From DATIRA01 sp963766505 (GTDB taxonomy: Bacteria; Pseudomonadota; Gammaproteobacteria; Steroidobacterales; Steroidobacteraceae): 64,000 nt of DNA. The stretch lies in NCBI GenBank assembly GCA_963766505.1, contig CAVYAL010000002.1, positions 1-64,000 on the forward strand, read 5' to 3'. Under the pieces are notes generated by a model, which was not told where the DNA came from, did not search any database, and saw nothing but the letters and a program-made list of their open reading frames with translations. Both the position numbers and the translations under genes were made by a program. Positions 50,450 through 60,874 of this stretch are shown piece by piece. The stretch's first letter is position 1. Each line of letters opens with the position of its first letter.

Positions 50450-51745
50450 CTATCTGGTCGCGAGCAAGGCCTCCTGGAAGATACCCAGCGCCTCCTCGAT
50501 CTCGGCGCGATCGACATCGAGCGGCGGGATCCAGCGCATGATGTTGTGGTCCGGACCGCAGGTGAGCAGCAGCAGCCCCTGTTCGGCACACGCGGCACTG
50601 AGAGCATCACCCAGATCGCCATCCGGTTCGCGGGTGCCGCGGTCCCTGACCATCTCGACGCCGATCATGAGGCCCGGCCCGCGTAGATCCCCGATGCGCT
50701 CATCCTCGGCGGCCAGCGCCTGCAGACCCCGCGTCAGCTCGTCGCCGCGGGCAGCCGCATTGGCGACCAGTCCTTCTTCGCGCATGACCTCCAGCACCGC
50801 GATGCCGGCCGCACAGGAGACCGGGTTGCCGCCATAGGTCGAACCGTGGGCGCCCAGACCCCAGCGCTCCTGGAGGTCACGCGACGAGATGATGGCCGCG
50901 AGCGGCAGGCCGTTGGCGATGGCCTTTGCCGAGAGCACCACGTCGGGCACGATGCCGGCGTGTTCGAAGGCCCACATCCGCCCGGTACGCCCGTAGCCGG
51001 ACTGCACCTCATCCATGATGAGCAGGATGCCGTGGCGCGTCGCCAGCTCGCGGAGACCCTGCAGGAAGGACCCCGGCGCGGGGATATAGCCGCCCTCGCC
51101 CTGCACCGGCTCGATGATGAAGGCCGCCGTGCGGGAGGGTGGCACGATCGTCGCGAAGAGCCGCTCGAGATGGTCGAGCGCGGACGCGCTGGCGGCCTCC
51201 TCGTCGCCGCCGAAGTCACGGTAGGTGTTGGGGAAGGGTGCGACATGCACGTCCGGCAGCAGCGGGTCGTAGCCGCTGCGGTAGTTCAGGCTGGACGAGG
51301 TCACGCTGATGGCGCCGAACGTGCGGCCATGGAAGGCACCGCTGAAGGCGATGATGTGGCTGCGGCCGGTGGCGCGACGGGCCAGCTTCAGGGCGCCGTC
51401 CACCACCTCCGCCCCGGAGTTGCCGAAGTAGACCGTATCCAGGCCATCAGGCATCTCCTCGACGAGCATCTCTGCCAGCCGCGTCACCGGCTCCAGGTGA
51501 CCCAGGCCGTTGCAGACGTGCAGGAGCTGGTCGACCTGGGCATGGATGGCAGCGTTGACCCGCGGATGCGCGTGACCCAGCGAGGTCACGGCGATGCCAT
51601 TGGCGAAGTCGAGGTAGCCGCGGCCGTCGGAATCGAACAGACGGTGACCCTGGCCACGGATCCAGACCTGCTCGAAGTAGCGGCCCAGGACGGGAGAGAG
51701 CGTGGCGCTGGATCGATCTCGGATGGAGCGGGCAGTGTCGGTCAT
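50450..51745 (-). CDS. class III aminotransferase (GABA/acetylornithine type)
   Basis: 431 residues, frame intact. FANGIAVTSLGHAHPRV, YFGNSGAEVVDGALKLARRATG (cofactor ring), AFHGRTFGAISVT, FIIEPVQGEGGYIPA, IMDEVQSGYGRTG and VVLSAKAIANGLPLAA with the PLP Lys. The position near argC-argJ-argB raises the possibility that it serves as ArgD (acetylornithine aminotransferase). The NSGAEVVDGALKLARRATGR block is closer to 4-aminobutyrate aminotransferases. I leave the gene symbol open. It is related to the partial enzyme at 2-655. Confidence 0.85.
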   Translation of the reverse strand: MTDTARSIRDRSSATLSPVLGRYFEQVWIRGQGHRLFDSDGRGYLDFANGIAVTSLGHAHPRVNAAIHAQVDQLLHVCNGLGHLEPVTRLAEMLVEEMPDGLDTVYFGNSGAEVVDGALKLARRATGRSHIIAFSGAFHGRTFGAISVTSSSLNYRSGYDPLLPDVHVAPFPNTYRDFGGDEEAASASALDHLERLFATIVPPSRTAAFIIEPVQGEGGYIPAPGSFLQGLRELATRHGILLIMDEVQSGYGRTGRMWAFEHAGIVPDVVLSAKAIANGLPLAAIISSRDLQERWGLGAHGSTYGGNPVSCAAGIAVLEVMREEGLVANAAARGDELTRGLQALAAEDERIGDLRGPGLMIGVEMVRDRGTREPDGDLGDALSAACAEQGLLLLTCGPDHNIMRWIPPLDVDRAEIEEALGIFQEALLATR

Positions 51746-51835
51746 GGACCAAGCATAAGCGGGCGGCCCATTCGGGCGTGGGCTCTGCGGAGTCGCGCGG
51801 CCTGTCGGCCCGCGGCTGTCGGCGAGCCGCGCAGA

Positions 51836-52565
51836 TCAGTAGCGGCGGTTGCGCAGCTTGTCGAGGTCGAAGCGGGCCGTGTCGGCGATGGCCATCACGG
51901 CCATCGTGCCCGCCTGCACCGGGTCACTGACGACGAGATCCGCCGCCGCCGAGACCGACCCGGCCATGTTCAGCGCCACCACCGGGATGCCGATCTCGCG
52001 CAGCTCTCGCACGGCCTTGGTGATCTCGCCGCCCATCAGCGAACCGGCGAGCACGAGGATGTGGGCACGCGGCAGGTCCGCCACGGCGCGGACGGCCGCG
52101 GCGATGTTCTCCTCGCCCACGAGCGCCATGGTGTCCACCGAGATGCGCTCACCGCGCAGGTTGTGGCGATCGCTCTCGGAGACGGCACCCAGGGCCACCT
52201 GGGCCACCTGGGCGCCACCACCGACGACGATGACGCGCTTGCCGAAGATCTGGCCCAGCGTCGGCCGGGCGCCGGCGACCTGGACACCGGGGACCGATTC
52301 GGCGATGTGCGTAGCCGTGGCAGCGTCGAGATCGCGCAGCTCGATATCGAAGACCCGCGTGATGTCGGACGGCTCGCCCTTCTTGGTGGCCGGGAAGGTG
52401 TTGATGGTCACGACCTCGGCCCCGGCCTCGCGCAGGCGCAGCAGGATCTCGACCAGGTCCGCGTCGTCGGTGGTGCGCAGCTCGATGGCCGAGAAGACGC
52501 CGTTCCCCATCGGGGATGGCGAGGTCGGGCAGGTCCGCGTCTCTGCCTGCTTCGGATGTGCTCAT
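51836..52565 (-). CDS. conserved protein, DUF5612-like with ACT-type N-terminus (one frame break)
   Basis: ATG 52565. After a short head the frame breaks near 52510 and continues FSAIELRTTDDADLVEILLRLREAGAEVVTINTF, an ACT-like strand-helix unit. Then FGKRVIVVGGGAQVAQVALGAVSESDRHNLRGERISVDTM (as two strands) and AHILVLAGSLMGGEITKAV, followed by NMAGSVSAAADLVVSDPVQAGTMAVMAI. The second half recalls the DUF5612 proteins best known from methanogenic archaea. I rely on memory for that and cannot confirm it. It probably binds a small ligand; the function is unknown. Confidence 0.55.
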
Positions 52566-52679
52566 GACGGCCGTGACTATGGCACAGAGCGGTGTGGCGT
52601 TGCGACCGCGCGCCCGCATGCGGCCAGTCAGGCACCGTTGCTCGACCCATCGGCTCGCGGCCATGTATCGTCAGCGGCC

Positions 52680-53781
52680 ATGACAGCGAGCAGCAGCACG
52701 GGCAGCCGCGGGCCCATCCATCGGCGGCCGCGCCGCCATCCGCGTCGGCATCATCGGAGCGGCCGGCTACGTCGGCGGCGAGCTCATCCGCATCCTCGAA
52801 CGGCACCCGGACGTGCGCATCGCCGGCCTCCAGGGTCGGGATCGCGACCACGAGCCTGTCGCGGTCGCCCATCCCCACCTGGGGCGGACGGGACACCACA
52901 TCGAGCTCGAGCTGTCCGACGTCGATGCCGTCTTCCTGGCCCTGCCCCATGGCGCATCCGCGGGCGTCGTCCCCGACCTCGTCGAACGCGGGTCTGCGGG
53001 TGGTGGACCTCGGTGCCGACTACCGCCTCAGCGACCCCGCCGACTACGAGCGCTGGTACGGCTTCACGCACCCCGCGCCGGAGCTGCTGGCGAAGGCCGT
53101 CTACGGACTGCCCGAGCAGCACCGCGCCGAGCTGCTGGCGCTTCAGGACGCCGACGTGGCCATCGTGGGCTCGCCGGGCTGCTACCCCACGACCGCGCTG
53201 CTGGGACTCTATCCGCTGGCCCGCGCCGGGCTCATCGCCGATGTCGTCGTCGATGCCAAGAGTGGCGTCTCCGGAGCCGGCCGCGCCCCCAGGGCGGAGT
53301 TCGTGTACACGGAGGTCAACGAATCGGTACGTGCCTACAGCCTGACCGGCCACCGCCACATCTCCGAGCTGCTGCAGGAGCTCACAGCCGCCGGCTCGGA
53401 CGCCCGCGGCCAACCCGGGCGCCGCGACGGTCGGCTTCCTGCCCCACCTGGTGCCGATGCAGCGAGGCATCCTCGCCGCCGGCCATGTCCGGCCCACGCG
53501 GGAGATCAGCGCTGCCGACCTGCGCGACCTCTATGACGACGCCTACGCGGACGAGCGCTTCGTGCGAGGTGGTGGCACAGCCGCCGGCCACCAGCCAGGT
53601 CCGCGGCAGCAACGACGCGCACGTGCATGTGCACCTCGATGAACGCACCGGCCGCATCGTCGTGATCTCGGTCATCGACAACCTCGTCAAGGGCGCTGCC
53701 GGCCAGGCCGTCCAGGCCTTCAACCTCATCCACGGTCTGCCCGAGGCAGCCGGACTCGAGCAGCTCCCGCTGGTCCCGTGA
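52680..53781 (+). CDS. argC: N-acetyl-gamma-glutamyl-phosphate reductase (frame breaks)
   Basis: NADPH-dependent third step of arginine synthesis. ATG 52680; RVGIIGAAGYVGGELIRILERHPDV (Rossmann loop), FLALPHGASAGVVPDLV, VVDLGADYRLSDPADYERWYGF and the GSPGCYPT active-site Cys. SGVSGAGRAPRAEF, SLTGHRHISEL with the catalytic His, and IDNLVKGAAGQAVQAFNLIHGL. Breaks lie near 52727, 52990, 53407 and 53568; three are GC-unit losses and one may be an extra G. The TGA overlaps the argJ start. Confidence 0.88.
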
Positions 53782-55137
53782 AACCGCTGCCGACGCCGCC
53801 CTCGACCCTGCCCGAGGCTCTCCCCGAGGCGCGCCTGCCACGCGGTTTCCTGGCCGCTGCCAGCCGTGCCGGCATCAAGAAGTCCGGCGACCTGGACCTG
53901 GGCATCGTCGTCGTCGTCGGAGGCGCCCGCGGCCGTGGCGGCAACGTTCACCACGAACCGGCTGCCGGCGGCACCGGTCGTGCTGAACCGGGAGCACCTC
54001 GCGGCGACCGATCCCGCCGGTCATGGTCGGCGCGGCTGGGTCCGGGCCATGCTGGCCACCAGTGGCTGCGCCAACGCGGCCACCGGCGTCGCCGGGATGG
54101 CCGACCAGCGCACGCTGGCAGGATGTCTGGCCTCGGCCACCGGCACCGACCCCGACCACGTGCTGACCATGTCCACCGGGCTCATCGGCACGCGCCTCCC
54201 GGTCGAGCGCGTCAGCGCCGCGATCGAGGCCAGCGTCGGCGCTGGGCTGGCCGACGGACGACGCCGCCTTCGCGGCGGTGGCCGAAGCCCTGCGCACGAC
54301 CGACTCCCGCACCAAGGCCGCGGCCGTCACGCTGCCGCTCCCCGCAACGGATGGCGACTCCGTCACGGTCACCATCAGCGGCGTGGCCAAGGGCGTCGGC
54401 ATGATCCATCCCAACATGGCCACCATGCTCTGCTTCGTCCTCACCGACGCCACCGCGGAGCCGGATACCCTGGAGGAGCTGCTGCGCCCGATCGTGGCAC
54501 GGACCTGGGACCAGGTCAGCGTCGACGGCGACCAGTCCACCAACGACACCGTGCTGCTGGCCGCCTCCGGGGCGGCGGGCGCCGCACCCCTGCGGCCAGG
54601 CACGCCGACGGCCGAGGCGTTCGCGCGCGCCCTGGAGTCCGTGGCCCGCTCGCTGGCCCGCCAGCAGGCCGCCGATGGCGAGGGCGCCACCACGCTCATC
54701 ACCTGCACCGTCACCGGTGCGCGCGACGATATCGAGGCCCGCGCCGTGGCGCGGTCGGTCATCGGCAGCAGTCTCGTCAAGGCCGCGGTCCATGGCGCCG
54801 ATTCCAACTGGGGTCGCATCGCCGCCGCGGCTGGCAATGCCGTGGTGGCCTCAGCCGAGGTCCTGGAGGCGTGTCGGGCTCCCGGCGAAGATGGCCCGTG
54901 ACCGGGCCGGGCAACCGGTCGAGATCGAGGCCGACGATCTCCGCATCGACGTGCAGGGCGTGCCCGTCTTCGCCGGCGCTCCGCTCGCCTTCGACGAAGC
55001 CGATCTGCGGACCCGCATGCGCAGTGCCGAGGTGCTCATCCGCGTCGACCTGGGCTCCGGAGAGGGCGCGCGGCGAGGCCTTCGGCTGCGATCTCACGGA
55101 GGCCTACGTCAGCGAGAACTCGGAGTACTCGACGTGA
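53778..55137 (+). CDS. argJ: bifunctional ornithine acetyltransferase/N-acetylglutamate synthase (frame breaks)
   Basis: Recycles acetyl groups between acetylornithine and glutamate. GTG 53778 overlaps the argC stop (GTGA). RGFLAAASRAGIKKSGDLDL, AAVAATFTTNRLPAAPV, ATSGCANAATGVAGMADQ, then AKGVGMIHPNMATMLCFV, where the Thr of N-M-A-T is the autocleavage and catalytic residue. SVDGDQSTNDTVLL, AAVHGADSNWGRI and FGCDLTEAYVSENSEYST end it. Four GC-unit losses (near 53903, 54252, 54876 and 55075) account for the breaks. Repaired it has 456 codons, longer than usual, so a later start is possible. Confidence 0.88.
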
Positions 55138-55907
55138 GCGCACGCAGCCCCATCGTGGTCAAGCTTGGCGGCACCACCATCGCCGAGCAGCAGGACGTGC
55201 TGCGCGAGATCGTCGCAGAGCGCCGGGTGCGCCCGGTGGTGGTCATCCATGGTGGCGGCAAGCGCCTCACCGAGTGGCTCGAGCGCCTCGGCGTGGCCAG
55301 CCACTTCGAATCCGGCCGGCGCGTCACCGACGACGCCACCCTGGAGGTCTTCCTGGCGGTGATGGGCGGCGTCGTCAACGCCGAGCTCACCGCGACACTC
55401 CTGGGGCTGGGTGCCGACGCCGTGGGCGTGCGCGGCATCGATGGCGGCAGCATCCGCGGATCACGCGCACCCGGGCTCGGTCGCGTCATCGCCGAGCCGG
55501 TGGCTGATGCTGCGCTGCTCGAGAGCCTCCTGGCGGCGGGCCGACTGCCCGTGCTCACACCGATGGGGCTCGATCCGGATGGGCTCATCTGCAACGTCAA
55601 CGCGGACGATGCCGCCGCCGCGGTGAGCGCTGCGCTGGGCGGCGAGCTGCTGCTCCTGACCGACACCGATGGCGTCCGCGGCGCGGACGGGGAGCGCATC
55701 ATCGAGCTGGCACCCGAGGCCGCCGAGCAGCTCATCGCCGCTGGCGTCATCGCCGGCGGCATGGTGCCCAAGGTGCGCTCAGCACTGCGCGCCCTGGCTC
55801 CCGGGTCGCGTGCCGAGCGGGCCATCATCGCTGACGGTCGAACGGCAGCCGCACTGCACCGCGCCCTGCACGAAGGCGCCGGTACCGGGTTCCGCGTCGC
55901 TGCGTAG
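55134..55907 (+). CDS. argB: acetylglutamate kinase
   Basis: 257 residues, frame intact, GTG 55134 overlapping the argJ stop. IVVKLGGTTIAEQQDVLREI, VVVIHGGGKRLTEWLERLG, VTDDATLEVFLAVMGGVVNAEL, ICNVNADDAAAAVSAAL and ELLLLTDTDGVRG are the amino-acid-kinase motifs in order. The usual Lys-rich N-terminal helix seen in arginine-inhibited hexamers is absent, which hints at a form not feedback-inhibited. That is inference from length only. Confidence 0.92.
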   Translation: MSARSPIVVKLGGTTIAEQQDVLREIVAERRVRPVVVIHGGGKRLTEWLERLGVASHFESGRRVTDDATLEVFLAVMGGVVNAELTATLLGLGADAVGVRGIDGGSIRGSRAPGLGRVIAEPVADAALLESLLAAGRLPVLTPMGLDPDGLICNVNADDAAAAVSAALGGELLLLTDTDGVRGADGERIIELAPEAAEQLIAAGVIAGGMVPKVRSALRALAPGSRAERAIIADGRTAAALHRALHEGAGTGFRVAA

Positions 55908-55955
55908 CGGCCACCCGACGACAGCGCGAGGCTGGGGCACGGGCAGCGGCACCGT

Positions 55956-57787
55956 TCAGGCTGTGCCCGGGTCCACCTCCCACAGGCCACCCAGACGCGT
56001 ACGCGGCAGGACGATGGAACGGAGGTCCGACCCGAAGGCAACACCGGGGTGACTGCCACTACTGCCGCGCTCGGCCAGCTCGTGCTCGCGGCCCCGCTGC
56101 AGTGCGTCGGTGGTCGCCGCGGCCGCCAACGCCGGAACGATCCTGGGCGAGACCAGCGGCTCCGAGCCAAGGTGCGCGACGTCCACGAAGGTGGCCTGGA
56201 CCGAGGCGTCGGGTCGGCCCAGCAGGTAGCCCTGGCCGGCCCCGATGTCGAGGTCGCGGATGACCTGGAGCTGCTCGCGAGTCTCGACGCCTTCAGCGAC
56301 CACGTGGGCGTGCTGGCTGAGGGCCAGGTCCCGCAGTGAGCGGAGCACGGCGCGAGCACCCAGCCGCCGTGCGCCGTCGTGGACGAGCGAGAGGTCGATC
56401 TTGACGATGTCGAACTGGACCTGCGAGAGGAGGCGCAGCCCCGAGTTGCCGGAGCCCACGTCATCGGCGGCCAGGCGCAGGCCGTACTGCTGGAGGTAGC
56501 TGAAGGTGCGCTGCAGGCGCACCAGGTCGGCGACCTCGTCTCGCTCGGTGAGTTCCAGGATGACCCGGCCGGGCGAGATGCCGTTGCGGTAGAGACCTTG
56601 CAGCAGCCACCCGGCATCGAAGTCCCTGACCTCGAGCGTGCGCGGTGAGAGGTTCAGGGTCAAGCAGGCGGTCTGGCCCGATGGCCCTGGCGGAGGCCAG
56701 GACAGCCTCCACGCAGGCGACATCGAGTTCCACGGTCCGGCCGCTGGCGGCAGCCGCCGCGAACAGGCGGGCCGTGTCAGGCAGGGGGCCTCTGGGGTCC
56801 GGGCGGATGAGTCCCTCGAAGCCGAGGATGCGACCGCTGCGCAGGTCCACGATGGGCTGGAACACCGGAGCCAGCAGATGACCGGTGATGACCTCCTGCA
56901 CGGCGGAGCGGGTGATGTCGGCGATGTTCTCCGGAAGCTGATCGCGTTCGGCGTCGAAGACTTCGACGGCACCACGCCCGTGGCGCTTGGCCCAGTAGAG
57001 TGCGGCATCAGCCTGGCGATAGAGCATCTCGTGGTCGCGGCCGAAGGCGGGTACCCCGGAGATGCCGGCCGAGAATGAGCTGGCACGGGTTCCGGATGCC
57101 GGTAGCTTGGAGAAGTGCAGGAGTCGTTCGCTGATGGCCACGGCGGTGCCGATGTCCGTGTCCGGTAGCAGCATCGCGAACTCGTCGCCGCCGACGCGAT
57201 AGAGCTGATCGCCCGGTCGCGTCAACGCACGCATCGACTCCGCCATCGACTGGAGCATCTCATCGCCGGCCGCATGGCCGTCATGATCGTTGACGAGCTT
57301 GAGGTCATCGAGGTCGATCAGCACGCAGGCTGGATGGCTGGCCAGTCCGTTCGAAGACGGCCAGCATTCGCAGCAGGTCCTCCTGGAAGGCTCGATGGTT
57401 GCCGAGTCCCGTCAAGGCGTCCCGCAGGGAATCCTCACGCGCCTGGCGATACAGGTCGTGGAGACGGGACTTCGATCCCACCACCTCGCCCAGCGGCCGC
57501 AGCAGGTAGACGAGCAGGGCGACCGTCGCCCCCAGGCCGCCCACGACGAGGGCGCAGAGCGCCAGCGCCAGCTCACCGGGTATCCCGGCAACGCCCGCCG
57601 CGAGGAGTCCGGCGGGGTTCGCGGATGACCTGCCAAGCAGGATCGCGGTGACCGCAACGGCGACCGCCGTGGGGACCAGGACGAGCCCGACGAGGGCTGT
57701 CCGGAGGTGCGGGCGACCGGCGCCGGTAGCGTCGGTCAGAGCCGGGGCCTGACCGCTGAGCCGCGACTGAGGGTTCGGCATGGACAC
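55956..57787 (-). CDS. GGDEF-EAL protein, second copy (two frame breaks)
   Basis: Start GTG 57787 or ATG 57781. Two membrane helices (about 35-55 and 75-100) without a large sensor loop, then GGDEF with RVGGDEF and an intact RPGD inhibitory site. The EAL domain has FEGLIRP, NLSPRTLEV, ELTERDEV, DDVGSGNSGL, KIDLS, EGVET and QGYLLGRP. The region after the membrane anchor is very similar to that of the protein at 11292, down to EDSL..LTGLGNHR. The latter has a large extracytoplasmic sensor and this one has none, so they probably respond to different inputs. GC-unit losses near 57330 and 56662; 612 codons repaired. Confidence 0.85.
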
Positions 57788-57980
57788 TCCGTGGGTGACG
57801 GAGTCCTAGTCAACCGCCGCGAGCCGGTCACGGGTACTGGCCCGATACCGCTACGATCGAGCAGGACTGTGCACCGACGCACCGGCCCGACGCGCCCCTC
57901 CGCACCGCACCGCTCTGGCCATGGCCACACCGGAGCCACTCCGGGTCACGTACGTATCCCGAACATCCGGAGCGCCGGTT

Positions 57981-58022
57981 GCATGACTATGCGACAATCG
58001 GTATGCACGCGCATGTTAATGC
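57981..58022. promoter_or_regulatory. two GCAT-N4-ATGC palindromes upstream of argG
   Basis: GCAT-GACT-ATGC (57981-57992) and GCAT-GTTA-ATGC (58011-58022) are 30 bp apart, three helical turns. They lie 144 bp or more upstream of the argG start in a gene-free, locally AT-richer stretch (57788-58165). The arrangement is that of paired arginine-repressor (ARG box) sites, though the half-site differs from the enterobacterial TGAAT. The site between them, ATGC-ACGC-GCAT, is a third, inverted palindrome. Confidence 0.55.
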
Positions 58023-58165
58023 AGGCCAGAGAGCCGCCACTGCGTCGTGTCCCTCGCACATCAAGGGGCGGCTGGCGTGCGCCGGGCGTTGCACCCTGGC
58101 ATCTGGCGACACTCCTCCCCATCGTGTCAGACTCGATCGATGAGCGCTGGCTTCGGAGGCTGCAG

Positions 58166-59437
58166 GTGAAGAAGGTCGTGCTCGCCTACTCGGGCGGGCT
58201 GGACACGTCGGTCGCGGTCGCATGGCTCAGGGAGCAGTACGGGGCACAGGTCATCACCCTGACCGTCGACCTGGGCGGCGGCTCCATGCCGGAGGGCGTG
58301 GCCGCTCGAGCGCTCAGGGCGGGTGCCAGCCGCGCCTACGTCATCGATGGCCGGGAGCGCTTCGTGCGCCAGTTCGTATGGCCCAGCCTGCAGGCCGATG
58401 CGCTGTACCAGGGCGTCTACCCGCTGGCCACACCGCTGGCACGCCCGCTCATCGCCCAGCTGCTGGTCGAGGTCGCCGATCGCGAACGCGCGGACGCTGT
58501 CGCCCACGGCTGCACCGGGAAGGGCAACGACCAGGTCCGCTTCGACGTCGCCGTCCATGCCCTCGACCCCAGGCTCGAGGTCATCGCCCCGATGCGCGTG
58601 GGCATGGGCCTGTCGCGTGAGCAGGAGATCGACTATGCCATCGAGCGTGGCATCGAGATCCCCGTAGGCCGCGATGCACCCTATTCGATCGACGTCAACC
58701 TGTGGGGCCGCTCCTGCGAGACCGGCGTCCTCGAGGACCCCTGGGCGACACCACCGCCGGATGCCTATGCCTGGACAGTGGAACCCGGTGCCGCGCCGGA
58801 CATCCCCACCGAGCTGACCATCGGCTTCGACGGCGGCATCCCGGTCTCGCTCGACGGCCAGCCCGTCGGGCCCGTCGAGCTCATCGAGCGCGTCCAGGCC
58901 CTTGGTGGCCGCCACGGCATCGGCCGCATCGACCATGTCGAGGATCGTCTCGTGGGCATCAAGAGCCGCGAGATCTACGAGGCGCCCGCGGCCACCATCC
59001 TGCACACCGCCCACGCTGCGCTGGAGACCCTGACGCTCTCCAAGGAGCAGCTGCGCTTCAACCGTATCGTCGCCGACGAGCTGGCCCAGGCGACCTACGA
59101 TGGCATCTGGTTCAGCGCGCTGCACCGCGACCTGCGTGAGTACGTCCACTCCGCGCAGCGTGTCGTCAACGGCCAGGTGCGCCTGCGCCTTGACCACGGC
59201 AATGCCTCGGTCGTGGGCCGTCGCAGCGATGACTCGCTGTACGACCGCACGCTGGCGACCTACGACGAGGATGACGCCTTCGACCATGCCGCAGCTGTCG
59301 GCTTCATCCGCATCTTCGGCCTGCCGCTGCGCACGGAGGCTGCACGCCACGACTCGGCCTGGACATGGACGCAGCCGATGCTGGGGGAGCTGCCCGTCTC
59401 GGTGACCGACGCCGAGCCGGCGGCGCCTGCCCGGTAG
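58166..59437 (+). CDS. argG: argininosuccinate synthase
   Basis: 423 residues, frame intact. GTG 58166 after a CGGAGG site; an in-frame extension upstream lacks homology. KKVVLAYSGGLDTSVAVAWL is the ATP-pyrophosphatase loop, HGCTGKGNDQVRFDVA binds citrulline/ATP, and SIDVNLWGRSCETGVLEDPW and GIGRIDHVEDRLVGIKSREIYEAPAA follow. Joins citrulline and aspartate using ATP. Adjacent to argH; the palindromes upstream suggest arginine control. Confidence 0.95.
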   Translation: MKKVVLAYSGGLDTSVAVAWLREQYGAQVITLTVDLGGGSMPEGVAARALRAGASRAYVIDGRERFVRQFVWPSLQADALYQGVYPLATPLARPLIAQLLVEVADRERADAVAHGCTGKGNDQVRFDVAVHALDPRLEVIAPMRVGMGLSREQEIDYAIERGIEIPVGRDAPYSIDVNLWGRSCETGVLEDPWATPPPDAYAWTVEPGAAPDIPTELTIGFDGGIPVSLDGQPVGPVELIERVQALGGRHGIGRIDHVEDRLVGIKSREIYEAPAATILHTAHAALETLTLSKEQLRFNRIVADELAQATYDGIWFSALHRDLREYVHSAQRVVNGQVRLRLDHGNASVVGRRSDDSLYDRTLATYDEDDAFDHAAAVGFIRIFGLPLRTEAARHDSAWTWTQPMLGELPVSVTDAEPAAPAR

Positions 59438-59443
59438 GTCGAC

Positions 59444-60874
59444 ATGAAAGCCTGGGGTGGCCGCTTCTCGGCCGAACCGGACGCGGACGCGGCCGCCTTC
59501 GGGCGCTCCATCGACAGCGACGCCGAGTTGGCCCTCGATGACATCACTGGTTCCCTGGCTCACGTCGCCGGACTGGCTGCAGCCGGACTCCTGACGGACG
59601 AGGAGGCGACGCGCCTCCGTGACGGCCTTCTCGCCATCGAGGTGGACGTGCGAGCGGGGACCATCGCCTGGGATCCAGCCCTCGAGGACATCCACCTCAA
59701 CATCGAGATGGCGCTGGCAGCCCGCATCGGCCCGGTGGCCGGCAGGCTGCACACCGGCCGCTCGCGCAACGACCAGGTCGCGACCGACCTGCGCCTGTGG
59801 CTGAAGCGACGGGCGGTCGACATCGATGCGGCCATCGTCGGACTGGAGCGCGCCCTGGTGGGCCTGGCACAGGCGCACCGCGATGCGGCCATGCCCGGGC
59901 ACACCCACGTGCAGCCGGCGCAGCCGGTGCTCCTGGCCCACCACTTGCTGGCCTACGTGGAGATGCTGGAGCGCGACCGCGGACGGCTGGCGGATGCCGT
60001 CGCGCGGGCCGATCGGTCGCCCCTGGGGTCCGGCGCGCTCGCGGGGGCCGGCTTCCCGCTCGATCGCGAGGCCACGGCGGCTGCGCTCGGGTTCGCAGGC
60101 GTGACGAGGAACTCCATCGACGCGGTGGGCGATCGCGATCCGGTAGTGGAGTGCCTCGCCTTCGCGGCCCTGGCGATGGTGCACCTCTCGCGCCTGGCCG
60201 AGGAGGTCGTGTGGTGGTCGAACCCCGCGTTCGGGTTCCTGCGACCGGCGGATGCCTTCTCGACCGGGTCCTCGATGATGCCCAACAAGCGCAACCCCGA
60301 CCCGGCCGAGCTCGTCCGCGGTCGCGCGGCCCGGGTGACCGGCCACCTGGTGGCAGCACTGACCATGCTCAAGGGCCTGCCGGGCGGCTACCAGCGCGAT
60401 CTCCAGGAAGACAAGCCGCCACTCATCGACGCGCTGGCCGTGCTGGAGTCATCGCTGCGCGTCATGGCGGGCCTGGTGACCACGCTGCAGGTCGACGAGG
60501 CTCGCATGCTGGCGGCGGCGACAGCCGGCTACACTACCGCCACCGCCGTGGCTGATGCGCTGGTGGAGCTGGGCGTGCCCTTCCGGGAGGCGCACCACAT
60601 CGTCGGCTCGCTGGTGGCTCGAGCCGAGGCCTCGGGTGTGGAGCTGACCGACCTGGCCGATGACGACGTGCATGCTGTGCTCAGTGCGTCTCCGGAGGCG
60701 ACCGCCACAGCGCTGGCGCCCGACGCGGACATCGCAACGCGATTGCGGGAGGCTGCCAGGCTGGAGAGCGCCTTGGCGCGACCCGACGTCATCGGTGGCA
60801 CAGCTCCGATCCGGGTCCACCACGAGCTGGATGCTGCCGCGAGGCGCCTCGGCCTCGATGACCCGGCCGGCTGA
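59444..60874 (+). CDS. argH: argininosuccinate lyase
   Basis: 476 residues, frame intact, starting 6 bp after argG. WGGRFSAEPDADAAAFGRSID start, HTGRSRNDQVATDLRL, GHTHVQPAQPVLLAHHL and the fumarase-superfamily signature SSMMPNKRNPDPAELVRG. Splits argininosuccinate into arginine and fumarate. An antisense frame of 739 codons across argG-argH is only a by-product of GC content. Confidence 0.96.
   Translation: MKAWGGRFSAEPDADAAAFGRSIDSDAELALDDITGSLAHVAGLAAAGLLTDEEATRLRDGLLAIEVDVRAGTIAWDPALEDIHLNIEMALAARIGPVAGRLHTGRSRNDQVATDLRLWLKRRAVDIDAAIVGLERALVGLAQAHRDAAMPGHTHVQPAQPVLLAHHLLAYVEMLERDRGRLADAVARADRSPLGSGALAGAGFPLDREATAAALGFAGVTRNSIDAVGDRDPVVECLAFAALAMVHLSRLAEEVVWWSNPAFGFLRPADAFSTGSSMMPNKRNPDPAELVRGRAARVTGHLVAALTMLKGLPGGYQRDLQEDKPPLIDALAVLESSLRVMAGLVTTLQVDEARMLAAATAGYTTATAVADALVELGVPFREAHHIVGSLVARAEASGVELTDLADDDVHAVLSASPEATATALAPDADIATRLREAARLESALARPDVIGGTAPIRVHHELDAAARRLGLDDPAG

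Noticed and set aside
57707..58165. N-terminal extension of ArgG
   Set aside because: Argininosuccinate synthases begin at the KKVVLAYSGG loop. The upstream frame runs through the palindromes and has no homology.
58127..60346. 739-codon minus-strand frame opposite argG-argH
   Set aside because: Antisense shadow of two intact, motif-complete genes.
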